Source: Pseudomonas aestuarii
Lineage (GTDB): Bacteria > Pseudomonadota > Gammaproteobacteria > Pseudomonadales > Pseudomonadaceae
Assembly: GCF_027988105.1 (NCBI RefSeq)
Contig: NZ_JAQJZJ010000007.1
Span: 215,636 to 279,635, forward strand
Length of the DNA stretch: 64,000 bases
Direction: 5' to 3'
Position 1 is the first letter of the stretch. Each line of letters begins with the position of its first letter. The notes under the pieces are model-generated. The model searched no databases, was not told where the DNA came from, and saw nothing but the letters and a program-made list of their open reading frames with translations. Below, one piece after another: positions 55,692 to 63,937 of this stretch. A program made the position numbers and the translations under genes.

Positions 55692-56663
55692 TCATAACCA
55701 ACCGGAGTGCTTGAAGCTTACGTAAAGCCCGATGCAGGCGCTGGTAAGCAGGCCAAGTACACCGAAGTAGCCGTACTGCCAGGTGAGTTCCGGCATGTTC
55801 TCGAAGTTCATCCCGTAAATACCCGCCACCGCAGCGGGGAAGGCGAGGATCGCAGCCCAGGCAGCGAATTTACGCTGAGTGATGCTCAGTCGTGAAGACT
55901 CCAGCAGCAAGCCGATTTCGATGGCGTGGTCGGCCATTTCGCGCAGGGCGATCAGGTCCTCCAGCAGGCGGCTGACGTGAATAGCCACGTCGCGAAAGTA
56001 TGGGTGCATATGCTTGTCGATAAAGGGGAAGTCCAGGTGTTGCAGCTCCTGGCAGATTCCCTCTAGCGGGCCGATGTAACGGCGTAGGTGCAACAGGTCA
56101 CGGCGCAGGTCTTGAATGCGTTCGACATCGGCCTGGGTCAGCGGTCGCTTGAGTACGTCCTGTTCGACCTCCTCCAGCTCAGCGTAATAGTCATCGATCA
56201 ACGGCCGGTAGTTCTCGATGACGAAATTGAGCAGTGCGTAGAGCACGAAGTCTTCGCCATGTTCCAGCAGCACGGGGCGCGCCTCGCAGCGCTGGCGTAC
56301 CTGTGAGTAAGGCGCTGACTGGCCATAGCGGGCGCTGATGATGTAGCCGTTGCCGGCGAATATCTGGGTTTCGATGAATTCCAGTTCGCCATTCATCTGA
56401 ATCGCCGAATAGACCACTAGAAACAACGCGTCGCCAAAGGTTTCCAGCTTGGGCCGGGTATGGCGCTGCAGGGCGTCTTCCAGCGCCAGCTCGTGCAGGT
56501 CGTACTGGCGCTGCAGATTGGTCAGCTCCTCGGCGCCTGGGTCGTGCAGGCCTATCCAGACAAAGTGGCCGGGTTTTCTCGACCACTCCTTGCCTTCATC
56601 GAGGCTAATGTCGGTGACCTTTTGACCTTGGCTGTAAACGGCGGCGGCAACGACTCGGCCCAT
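55692..56663 (-). CDS. CorA family Mg2+/Zn2+ transporter
   Basis: A 323-residue membrane protein: a large cytoplasmic alpha/beta funnel domain, then two C-terminal helices with the signature YGMNFENMPE at the end of helix 1, the selectivity loop of CorA and ZntB channels. The ATG at 56663 follows AAGGA; the very long open frame upstream of it is not coding. Conserved LxHxRPKLETFGDALFLVVYS near residue 74 fits CorA/ZntB. Metal preference not predictable. Confidence 0.9.
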   Translation of the reverse strand: MGRVVAAAVYSQGQKVTDISLDEGKEWSRKPGHFVWIGLHDPGAEELTNLQRQYDLHELALEDALQRHTRPKLETFGDALFLVVYSAIQMNGELEFIETQIFAGNGYIISARYGQSAPYSQVRQRCEARPVLLEHGEDFVLYALLNFVIENYRPLIDDYYAELEEVEQDVLKRPLTQADVERIQDLRRDLLHLRRYIGPLEGICQELQHLDFPFIDKHMHPYFRDVAIHVSRLLEDLIALREMADHAIEIGLLLESSRLSITQRKFAAWAAILAFPAAVAGIYGMNFENMPELTWQYGYFGVLGLLTSACIGLYVSFKHSGWL

Positions 56664-56826
56664 GGTCATTCCTTTTGGCTTTTTACCGAAGGGGGCAACG
56701 ATCGCCCTCACTCTTTCTAGAGTGTTGCCGCTGACGAGGATTTCTTCCAGATAATCGGTTGATGCCGTGTCCGCTCGCGCTGAGCGAGCACCGCTGGGTG
56801 GCAGTTTCTGGTTAAGGGCCTTGATA

Positions 56827-56859
56827 CAGCTTCGCCCGGCACTTGGCCGGGCGAAGCTG
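56827..56859 (-). terminator. Terminator-like hairpin after the crotonase gene
   Basis: A perfect 14-bp stem, CAGCTTCGCCCGGC with GCCGGGCGAAGCTG, closes the 5-base loop ACTTG, 13 bases beyond the crotonase stop. No strong U-tract follows in that direction, so it may be a processing or attenuating hairpin. Confidence 0.6.
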
Positions 56860-56872
56860 GCATATTGCGGGG

Positions 56873-57562
56873 TTAGAGCGGGAGTTGCTTGTCCAGTTCG
56901 ATGGCCCGGTCGAGGGTTTCCAGCAGCACCTTGCGCACTTTGAGCTTGGTGTTCTTGTGCGCGCTCATGTTGATCTTCTTCATCTGCTGAGCGACCGCCT
57001 GGGCGGTGACCAGCAGTTGCTCGGCAGTTACCACCTTGTCGAGGAAGCCGGCATCCACCGCACTTTGCGGGTCGAACATCTCGCCATTGATCACCGAGCG
57101 GTGAAACGCCGACTTGCGCAGGCGGTCGCGCGCCAGTTCGATACCGACATGGTGCATGGTCATGCCAATTTGCACTTCGTTCAGACCGATGCTGAACGGA
57201 CCCTCGACGCCGATACGGTAGTCGGCCGAGAGCAGGATGAAGGCACCCTTGGCTACGGCATGGCCGGGGCAAGCCACGATGATCGGGAAGGGGTGGGCGA
57301 GCATGCGGCGTGCCAGAGTGGAACCCGCAGCAACCAGATTGACCGCGTTCTGTGGGCCGGAAGTCATCACCTTGAGGTCGTAGCCGCCGGATAGAATGCC
57401 CGGCTGGCCGGTGACGATGACGATGGCCTTGTCCTGCTCGGCACGATCCAGTGCGACATTGAGGGCGGCGATCACGTCTGGCGAGATGGCGTTCACCTTG
57501 CCGTTGCACAGGGTCAGGGTGGCAATACCGTCTTCGAATTGGTAGCTGATCAGGTCGCTCAT
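56873..57562 (-). CDS. Crotonase/enoyl-CoA hydratase family protein, divergent active site
   Basis: A 229-residue crotonase. The oxyanion-hole segments are present (LSGGYDLKVM near 65 and GHAVAKGAFILLSADYRIG near 100), and LNEVQIGM retains the second catalytic Glu. The position of the first catalytic Glu (Glu144 in rat hydratase, in GGCELAM) is Phe here, in AKGAFILL. Classical hydratase activity is therefore doubtful; isomerase-, hydrolase- or thioesterase-type chemistry is possible. AAGGAA lies 8 bases before the ATG at 57562. Recalls PA1748. Confidence 0.9.
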   Translation of the reverse strand: MSDLISYQFEDGIATLTLCNGKVNAISPDVIAALNVALDRAEQDKAIVIVTGQPGILSGGYDLKVMTSGPQNAVNLVAAGSTLARRMLAHPFPIIVACPGHAVAKGAFILLSADYRIGVEGPFSIGLNEVQIGMTMHHVGIELARDRLRKSAFHRSVINGEMFDPQSAVDAGFLDKVVTAEQLLVTAQAVAQQMKKINMSAHKNTKLKVRKVLLETLDRAIELDKQLPL

Positions 57563-57956
57563 TGCAGGTTCCTTGTACTGAAGTACCACAGACGTTACCC
57601 ACCCGCACCGCCCAGGTAAAGCGCCGCGGCTGACTGGCGAGTCAGCTGTAGCGGCCGATTACAGCCTGCCGGCCCGATTGACCCAGGCAATTGGCGCCAT
57701 GCTCGTGCGTTGTGTTGGCATGGCGACTGACTTGAGGGAGACGGCTGTGATAATGAGAAACGACAAGTTGGTCAATTACTGGCGTGCAGCGCGCGCAGCC
57801 AAACCTGTGGGAAGAAAGCGCCGTATTGCTCTGCAGCCAGTTTATTCCCTCTCGGTTTGCTGCTATGCGGTCGCCGGCGATTCGAGCCAATCCCCCAGGC
57901 TTGTCGAGCGGATACCGAGCATTCGGCATAAGCACATGAATATTCTGAAAAAACCT
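57563..57956. other. Intergenic, no gene seen
   Basis: About 390 bases upstream of the crotonase gene and the tRNA promoter. The 57678-58028 frame runs into the tRNA and has no family content. Confidence 0.35.
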
Positions 57957-57985
57957 TTGCCTTTGGCGAGCTGTTCGGCTAGATT
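57957..57985 (+). promoter_or_regulatory. Predicted sigma-70 promoter for tRNA-Ser
   Basis: TTGCCT (57957-57962) and TAGATT (57980-57985) are separated by 17 bases. The tRNA begins 39 bases after the -10 element, and a GC-rich start region (GCGCGCC) follows, as expected for a stable-RNA promoter. Confidence 0.55.
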
Positions 57986-58023
57986 AGCGCGCCTCGACAG
58001 ACACCCAGTGTCAGGCGAGATCC

Positions 58024-58113
58024 GGTGAAGTGTCCGAGCGGTTGAAGGAGCACGCCTGGAAAGTGTGTATACGAGAAATCGTATCGTGGGTTCGAATCCC
58101 ACCTTCACCGCCA
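58024..58113 (+). tRNA. tRNA-Ser(GGA)
   Basis: A complete class II tRNA of 90 bases with an encoded CCA (58111-58113). Acceptor GGTGAAG pairs with CTTCACC (58103-58109); the anticodon stem CACGC/GTGTG frames the loop CTGGAAA with anticodon GGA at 58058-58060; the long variable arm follows, then GTTCGAATC in the T loop. Reads UCC/UCU serine codons. Confidence 0.95.
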
Positions 58114-58120
58114 CTTTCGC

Positions 58121-58156
58121 AAAACCCCTGAGAGAGCAATCTTTCAGGGGTTTTTT
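58121..58156 (+). terminator. Rho-independent terminator after tRNA-Ser
   Basis: AACCCCTGA (from 58123) pairs with TCAGGGGTT and is followed by six T's, a canonical intrinsic terminator. Confidence 0.9.
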
Positions 58157-58911
58157 GCTTTCCGGGGTCGGCGAGAGTCATTAACGATTGCGGATGGGGC
58201 TCGCTGTAGGCGAGTCGGGTACTGGACGCGGATCTCCAGCAATCGGGTTTATCGCGAGAGGTTTTGATGCAAGCTCCCAGGCGGTGGCGTTGACCACTGG
58301 CGTGGTCGAGAGCAGTCGCAGTGGAGAAACGCAGGGCGGCCCGCTGTCGCCGTAGTTGGCGAGCGTGCTGTTGGACGAAGTGGATCGACAGCTGGAGCAC
58401 CGATAACGTAAAAATTTACGTTTGCAGCCGCAAGGCGGACACCAGGTCGTCAAGATTCTGTGGCCCTGCCTTCTAGGTTGGAAAGCCTGGCTCGAGCTAT
58501 CTGTCGGTACCCTGGCAGTCTGGCGCAAGTGGGATGAATGCATAGACAACGTCTTAGAGCGATCCAGCACAAGCAGTGGAGGCGCGGCCTCATGATTTAT
58601 CGAGAGTTTTGATCACTGGGAGGAGGGGGCGCAGGTTGTGCATACGGTAGCCGGGAATTCACGCCGTTGGTGGCACAGCGGTCCTCTGGACTTGAGTCGC
58701 GTGTTGAATAGTGCGTTGATCGAGTGCTTGGGGCTGGTCCGCCTCTCATGACCGCGTCTCCTCGGACTGCCTGGTGCGGGCCCGCAAGCCGGGTGCTGTG
58801 GCAGGGGAACGGCCATGAAAGCCGTCCCCTATGCCGATGTTTGCGGACAAGTGGCGGCAAAGAGCCACTGTCTGACGTTTATACTGCGCACACTTTTTGG
58901 GAGGGGTGTGC
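58157..58911. other. 755-base stretch with no gene seen
   Basis: Open frames on both strands lack family content; one antisense frame is the common artefact that runs through a tRNA-Ser gene. A palindrome, AACGTAAA AA TTTACGTT (58405-58422), is the only structured site. No integrase or direct repeat of the tRNA 3' end is seen, so no island sits at this tRNA. Confidence 0.35.
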
Positions 58912-60012
58912 GTGGTCTGGTCAGCTGTGGGTGTGATTTTTCTGCTGTGTCTCTCAATGCTGAGTGGCTTGGCGTCGGCGGCCAGTGTCGGCAAGCCCGC
59001 TACGACCCAGGCGCCGGTGTCCGTGGTGTTTCTCAATCCCGGCTATGCCGATGAGCCGTTCTGGCTCGAATATGTCGCTTACATGCACGACGCCGCGAAT
59101 GACCTCGGCATGCAGTTGCGTGTGCTCAATGGTGAGCGTGACCCGCTCAAGCTGTTGCAGCATGCGCGTGAGGTGTTGCAAGCGAGGGAGCAGCCGACCT
59201 ATCTGGTCTTCGTCAATGAACATTATGTCGGTCCGGAGATACTGCGCCTGTTTGCCGACAGCAAGATCAAGCTGTTCGCCCTGCACAGCACCCTAACGCC
59301 AGATCAACAGGCAATTGTCGGTGGCAGTCGGGAGAAGTACCGTAACTGGATCGGTAGTCTGGTGCCCAACGATGAAGAAGCCGGTTATCTGATGGCCAAG
59401 GCGCTGATTGCCATGGCGCCGGCTAGCGCTGGCGAAATGGTCGCCTTCTCGGGCGTCAAACAGACGCCATCGGCCACATTGCGCGAGGCAGGCTTATATC
59501 GTGCGCTTGCCGAACATCCGCACGTGCGTCTGAAGCAGCTGCTGTATGGCGAGTGGTCGGAGCAACGCGCGTATGAGCAAGCTAGCGTCCTGCTAGCGCG
59601 TTACCCCGAGGTCAGTCTGGTGTGGGCGGCGAATGACGAGATGGCGTTTGGCGTGATGCGCGCGGCGGCGGAGAAGGGACGACAATTGCACTACTCGGGG
59701 CTGAACAATTCAAAGAGGGTGCTGCAGGCACGAATTGACCAACGCATCAGTGTTCTGGTCAGCGGCCATTTCATTCTTGGCGGCTGTGCCATGGTGATGC
59801 TCCACGATCACGCCGCCGGCCTGGACTTCGCTGCGCGCGGCGGCAAGGATCAGCAGGCCGATTTATTCCGCTTGCTGAGCCGGCAGGAGTCGATACGATT
59901 GCTGCGGCGTATCGACAAGCATGCTGCCAAGCTGGATTTTCGTCGTTTCAGCGCCGCGTTCAAGCCGCGCCTGCAAGGCTATGACTGCTCTATCGAGGCC
60001 TTGTTGCGCTAG
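58912..60012 (+). CDS. Periplasmic sugar-binding-like protein (orphan)
   Basis: A 366-residue exported protein with a signal peptide (AVGVIFLLCLSMLSGLASAA) and a periplasmic-binding-protein type 1 fold (VSVVFLNPGYADEPFWLEYVAYMHDAANDLG near 40-65; LVFVNEH; VWAANDEMAFGVMRAA near 240). Related proteins bind sugars or autoinducer-2-like ligands and deliver them to ABC transporters or to sensor kinases and cyclases. None of these is adjacent, so it may feed a two-component or diguanylate cyclase system elsewhere. The GTG at 58912 is chosen because GGAGG lies 8 bases before it. Confidence 0.82.
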   Translation: MVWSAVGVIFLLCLSMLSGLASAASVGKPATTQAPVSVVFLNPGYADEPFWLEYVAYMHDAANDLGMQLRVLNGERDPLKLLQHAREVLQAREQPTYLVFVNEHYVGPEILRLFADSKIKLFALHSTLTPDQQAIVGGSREKYRNWIGSLVPNDEEAGYLMAKALIAMAPASAGEMVAFSGVKQTPSATLREAGLYRALAEHPHVRLKQLLYGEWSEQRAYEQASVLLARYPEVSLVWAANDEMAFGVMRAAAEKGRQLHYSGLNNSKRVLQARIDQRISVLVSGHFILGGCAMVMLHDHAAGLDFAARGGKDQQADLFRLLSRQESIRLLRRIDKHAAKLDFRRFSAAFKPRLQGYDCSIEALLR

Positions 60013-60013
60013 T

Positions 60014-60238
60014 TCATACGCCTGCGAAATGCAGCACCAGCTTGACCACGGCAAAGATCACCAGAACAAACAGCAGGGTGAACAGCAGGCCGAGAATGAT
60101 GAAGTGGCTGGGTTTGCCCCGGCTGAAGTCACGGCTGCGCTTCTTGCCGCTCTGTACGCCAATGGCCGCCGCCAGCACGCTCTGCAGCATTTCCCATAAA
60201 CTCAGCGGCTTTTCATCTGGATCATCCTGTTTGCTCAT
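60014..60238 (-). CDS. DUF2970 domain protein
   Basis: A 74-residue protein with one C-terminal transmembrane helix (FIILGLLFTLLFVLVIFAVVKLVLHF). The N-terminal half, LSLWEMLQSVLAAAIGVQSGKKRSRDFSRGKP, is the DUF2970 signature. Function unknown. It is convergent with the orphan binding protein gene: the stops are one base apart. Confidence 0.9.
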   Translation of the reverse strand: MSKQDDPDEKPLSLWEMLQSVLAAAIGVQSGKKRSRDFSRGKPSHFIILGLLFTLLFVLVIFAVVKLVLHFAGV

Positions 60239-60291
60239 GGTGCCCCCTCAATTGCGCCCTGTCAGGCCGTCGAACATCCATCGATAGTTGC

Positions 60292-61617
60292 TCAAAGCTG
60301 TATCCGGGTCCAGCCGCGTCGTTGCCACATTACGGCGAAAATCATCGAGGCGAGGCCGCGCTGGAGAATCTGCAGGCTCCAGATAGCCAGCAAACCATAG
60401 CCCAGGATGGGGCCGAGCAGATAAGCCAGCGGGAGAAAGAACAGCCATTGGTTGCCCAGGCTGACCAGCATCACCGTACGGCTGGCGCCGGCGCCAAGCA
60501 ACGCCTGGGTGAGCACCAGGGCGGTGGCATCCAGCACCATGCCCATCCCGGTCAGGCGCAGCGGCCAACTGCCCAGTTCTATCAACGCTGGATCGCTGAC
60601 GAATAGCCGCAAGATCAGTTCCGGGTACAGCCAGAAGGGTGTACCCAGCAGCATCAGGCCGACTGCCGCGACCTTGACCACCTCCCAGCCCCAGCGGTGG
60701 GCGGCGTCGAAGTCCAGTTCGCCCAAGCTGTGGCTGACCAGAGTGGTGGCCGCCATGCCCAGGCCGATGGCCGGCAGGATCAGCAGAAGCGCCAGGTTGA
60801 TCAGCACGTGGGCCACCGCCAACTCGGCGGTGCCGACCTGGCCGATGATCCAGAACAGCGCGGTAATGCCGGTGGCGAAGAAGAATTGCTGAGCCGAGTT
60901 GGGCAGTGACAGGCGCAGCATGCTGCGCAGATCAATGGCGCTGGGCAGACGGGTCAGAAAACCCTGGTGGCGAGCGCTGCGCCAGGTCTGCACGGCATAA
61001 ATCAGTGAACCCAGATACAGCGCCAGCGTGGTGCCCAGCCCTGAGCCAGGCGCGCCCATCTGCGGTAAGCCGAAGAGGCCATGGATCAGTGAGTAACTGA
61101 TCAGTACATTGGCCAGATGCATGATCACCAGGGTGCGCATATAGACGCCGGAGCTGTGGTTGCCATTCCAGTAGCCGCGGAAGGAGAAGTTCAGGCCTAC
61201 GGCGAAAACCGCCAGCACCCTCCACTTGAAGTATGCGGTGCCGATGGCCAGTACTTCGGGGTCGCCTGACAGCAGTCGAATGATCGGCTGGGCGTTCAAC
61301 CAGCAGGACACCGTCAGTGGCAGGGCGAGGCACAGCGCAATCAGTATTCCGACATTTAATGGTGCTGCCAGCTCATCCAGGCGTCCTGCTCCGCGACGCC
61401 GCGCGACCTGGGCTTGCACGCCGGCGCCAAGGCCCATGACCAGGGCGATGGCCATGAAGTTGGCATAACTGCCGATGCCGACTCCGGCCAATGCCTTCTC
61501 GCCGAGGCGGCCGACCATGGCCGCATCCACTAGATTGAGCAGGCTCTGGCTGAGCATGCCGCCGATAATCGGGAGGCCGAGAGTGAGGATGTGCCTTAGG
61601 CGTTGACGCTCGATCAT
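60292..61617 (-). CDS. MATE family efflux transporter
   Basis: A 441-residue inner-membrane exporter with 12 helices in two halves: LTLGLPIIGGMLSQSLLNLVDAAMVGRLGEKALAGVGIGSYANF at residues 8-51 is the MATE N-terminal signature, and LPNSAQQFFFATGITALFWIIGQVG near 220 begins the second half. MATE proteins expel drugs or metabolites by Na+ or H+ antiport. The ATG at 61617 (MIERQRL) is preferred to the frame start at 61650; its ribosome-binding site is weak. Confidence 0.92.
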   Translation of the reverse strand: MIERQRLRHILTLGLPIIGGMLSQSLLNLVDAAMVGRLGEKALAGVGIGSYANFMAIALVMGLGAGVQAQVARRRGAGRLDELAAPLNVGILIALCLALPLTVSCWLNAQPIIRLLSGDPEVLAIGTAYFKWRVLAVFAVGLNFSFRGYWNGNHSSGVYMRTLVIMHLANVLISYSLIHGLFGLPQMGAPGSGLGTTLALYLGSLIYAVQTWRSARHQGFLTRLPSAIDLRSMLRLSLPNSAQQFFFATGITALFWIIGQVGTAELAVAHVLINLALLLILPAIGLGMAATTLVSHSLGELDFDAAHRWGWEVVKVAAVGLMLLGTPFWLYPELILRLFVSDPALIELGSWPLRLTGMGMVLDATALVLTQALLGAGASRTVMLVSLGNQWLFFLPLAYLLGPILGYGLLAIWSLQILQRGLASMIFAVMWQRRGWTRIQL

Positions 61618-61759
61618 GCAGGGTTCGCTGTGGCCAATTAACCCGGGCATGCAGGATGCTTAGCGCCGGAAGTGGTGGGAATCTTAACCCCGGGTAGATG
61701 CCGAGGCATGTCATATGACCACCAATGTCGTTAGCAGCGACTCGCCGCGTGCATCGGTC

Positions 61760-62806
61760 TCAAGTGCCAGCTGTGCGCTTGCCCTCGCGCCGGCGGTTGA
61801 GCACCTCGACTGATCGCGCGCGTAGCTGGCCGCATCCACCGTCGATATCCTGGCCGGCGGAGTTGCGCACCTTGGTCAGCACGCCGCGGCTGTGTAGATA
61901 GCGCACGATCTGCACGATACGGTCGCCATCTGGGCGCTGGTAGTCGTCGCCTTCCAGGCTGTTATAGGGGATCAGGTTCATGATCGCGTACTTGCCCTTG
62001 AGCAGGCGCAGGATGCCGTCCATTTCGGCCTGGCTGTCGTTGATGCCCTTGAGCAGCGTCCATTGGTACTGGATCGGATAATCGATCTGCCGAGCGTAGA
62101 TTTCACCCAGTTCGACCAACTGCTCGGGGTCGATGCGTGGCGCGCGCGGCAACAGCTGCTGGCGCAGTTCGGCGTCGGTGGTGTGCAGCGACAGGGCCAG
62201 CGCCGGCTTGATCCGCTGTTGCGGCAGGCGCTCGAAGACCCGTGGGTCGCCTACGGTGGAGAACACCAGGTTGCGCTGGCCAATGCCGCCATCGGTGCCT
62301 AGGAGGTCGATGGCCTGCAGCACGTTGTCAAGGTTGTGCGCCGGCTCGCCCATGCCCATGAACACCACTTTCTTCACCGGGCGAAAGCGCCTGGCCAGTG
62401 CCACCTGGGCGAGAATCTCGGCCGTGCTCAACTGGCGCAGCAGGCCGCTCTTGCCGGTCATGCAGAACACGCAGCCCACCGCGCACCCGACCTGGCTCGA
62501 CACACACAGGCCGTCGCGCGGTAGCAGTACGCTTTCCACCATCTGCTTGTCGGCCAATTCCACCAGCAAACGCGCCGAGCCATCCGCCGCCGGGTGCTCG
62601 GAGCTGAGGCGGGCGATGGCATTGAGTTCTGCCGTCAACTGCGGCAGGGCATTACGCACCGCCAGCGGCAGAAAGTTCTCGGTCTTCTGGTTGCGCGTAC
62701 CGGTATCCAGCGGCTTGCCTTGCAGCCAGGCACGGCTGATCCGCCCGATATGCATGGGCTTGGCGCCGAGGTCGGCGAGGTGCTGATAAAAGTCTTCGAT
62801 CTGCAT
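61760..62806 (-). CDS. RlmN/Cfr family radical SAM rRNA methyltransferase (paralogue)
   Basis: A 348-residue radical SAM methyltransferase. The 4Fe-4S cysteines are Cys108, Cys112 and Cys115 in VGCAVGCVFCMTG; the methyl-carrier and assisting Cys correspond to Cys101 (LCVSSQ) and Cys325 (GGCGQL). MGMGEPAHN near 155 is the SAM-binding motif. Family members methylate C2 (RlmN) or C8 (Cfr) of adenosine 2503 in 23S rRNA or tRNA. The usual rlmN of Pseudomonas lies beside ndk/pilF; this copy stands alone, so it is probably a second family member of unknown specificity. Confidence 0.9.
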   Translation of the reverse strand: MQIEDFYQHLADLGAKPMHIGRISRAWLQGKPLDTGTRNQKTENFLPLAVRNALPQLTAELNAIARLSSEHPAADGSARLLVELADKQMVESVLLPRDGLCVSSQVGCAVGCVFCMTGKSGLLRQLSTAEILAQVALARRFRPVKKVVFMGMGEPAHNLDNVLQAIDLLGTDGGIGQRNLVFSTVGDPRVFERLPQQRIKPALALSLHTTDAELRQQLLPRAPRIDPEQLVELGEIYARQIDYPIQYQWTLLKGINDSQAEMDGILRLLKGKYAIMNLIPYNSLEGDDYQRPDGDRIVQIVRYLHSRGVLTKVRNSAGQDIDGGCGQLRARSVEVLNRRREGKRTAGT

Positions 62807-62960
62807 GGGGCGCGCATGCTATCACCAGGCGTGCGGCGACGGTATCCGTTGGCCAACCAAGGCCAGTGCACGGCGATGAACGACTGAGTGCTTTGCTCAG
62901 GCCTTCCGGGCACTCATACTAGCGCCTTGATTGGCCTGACCCAGCTGTGCGGAGCGGTAG

Positions 62961-63263
62961 ATGAAATACATACACCAGCGCGAACACCTCAATGAAGACG
63001 ACGTAGTCGTGATCGAGTGCTCGCAGACCTGCAATATCCGCCTGATGAGCGACGCGAATTTCCGCAGCTTCAAGAATGGCGGCCGACACACTTACCACGG
63101 CGGTGCTTTCGATACTTTCCCGGCAAAAGTCACCGTACCGAGTAGTGGCTTCTGGAATATCACCATCGATACTGTGAGCCGCAAGGCGATCAGCGTGACC
63201 CGCAAGCCGACGTTGAAGCACTCGATCAAGATCATCCGCAAGTCGACTTCGCGATTGAGTTGA
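62961..63263 (+). CDS. DUF1883 family protein
   Basis: A 100-residue soluble protein. MKYIHQREHLNEDDVVVIECSQTCNIRLMSDANFRSFKNGG, then FPAKVTVPSSGFWNITIDT, is the DUF1883 layout, a small beta-sandwich of unknown function sometimes found near toxin or phage genes. Stand-alone here. Confidence 0.88.
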   Translation: MKYIHQREHLNEDDVVVIECSQTCNIRLMSDANFRSFKNGGRHTYHGGAFDTFPAKVTVPSSGFWNITIDTVSRKAISVTRKPTLKHSIKIIRKSTSRLS

Positions 63264-63308
63264 GCGGTTGATAGCACTGCGCTTGAGTGCGCCGCTAGTA
63301 AAGGAGGG

Positions 63309-63554
63309 ATGAGACACGTCCTCCAAATCGCGGAATTCACAGCCCCGGTAGGCTGGAATGCCGCGAAGCGGTTTTCCAGCGCTTTCTATAGTTCCCCCTA
63401 TAGTCTCCGCAATCTGGAGAGCCTACTCTCGGAAGATTTCCCGGCATGGCTGGTCTGGGATTACGTGGATCAGCGCAGTGCCATCCGCGCGGTTGAGGAT
63501 GGGGTGGTTGAGGACGGGCTCTGCACCATCTGGTTATATTCAACAGCGCGCTAA
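63309..63554 (+). CDS. Possible small hypothetical protein
   Basis: An 81-codon frame whose AAGGAGGG site abuts the ATG with no spacing, which is unusual, so the real start may be downstream. The tail FPAWLVWDYVDQRSAIRAVEDGVVEDGLCTIWLY reads like protein, but I recognise no family. It could be a remnant. Confidence 0.3.
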   Translation: MRHVLQIAEFTAPVGWNAAKRFSSAFYSSPYSLRNLESLLSEDFPAWLVWDYVDQRSAIRAVEDGVVEDGLCTIWLYSTAR

Positions 63555-63909
63555 TTGCCAGCTTGCCACCCAGTCAAATCTTGCCACGGTTAGTCGATTA
63601 AGACCGTTACCTGTCTTCCGCTGCGATCCTTTACCGCGCCTTCGATGCCGCCGAGCACTAGCATCGCCACGGACGCAGCCATACCCGCCGGGCTCGTACT
63701 GCGCAACTGAAGAGTAATAGGGCCTGGCCATGGGACGATCCGACCTAGCCCGGGGAGGCTGTAACCGGCACTCAGAACAGCGGCATAGGGAACACTGTCG
63801 GCGCGACAACTACCTTGGAATACTCCGCAGACGCATCGTCTCGGCGTTAATCTGCTGCAGGGTTGCAGTACTAGCGCTTATAAGGTGGCAAATAACTTTT
63901 AATAAAGGC
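63555..63909. other. Intergenic, AT-rich near its right end
   Basis: About 355 bases with no gene seen. From about 63889 to 63908 it is AT-rich (AAATAACTTTTAATAAAGG), the position of an UP element for the promoter at 63910. Confidence 0.4.
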
Positions 63910-63937
63910 TTGACGTAGTTTCTGTCGGGCCTATAAT
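63910..63937 (+). promoter_or_regulatory. Very strong sigma-70 promoter at window edge
   Basis: TTGACG (63910-63915), a 16-base spacer and TATAAT (63932-63937), preceded by an AT-rich UP-like element and followed by a start region CCGCACC. This is the form of a stable-RNA (rRNA or tRNA) promoter. The transcript lies beyond the window; TCTTGT AAA ACAAGA near 63977-63991 is a small leader hairpin. Confidence 0.75.

Noticed and set aside
56664..57608. N-terminal extension of the CorA frame
   Set aside because: It overlaps the crotonase gene, which is on the same strand in another frame; the ATG at 56663 has a proper ribosome-binding site and is followed by family content.
58024..58156. tRNA-Ser(GGA) as an integration site for an island
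   Set aside because: No integrase gene and no second copy of the tRNA 3' end is seen in the window; the following 755 bases are simply gene-poor.
58011..58400. Antisense frame through the tRNA-Ser gene, including a GGIRTHD-like string
   Set aside because: This string is a well-known artefact of translating the opposite strand of tRNA-Ser, not a protein.
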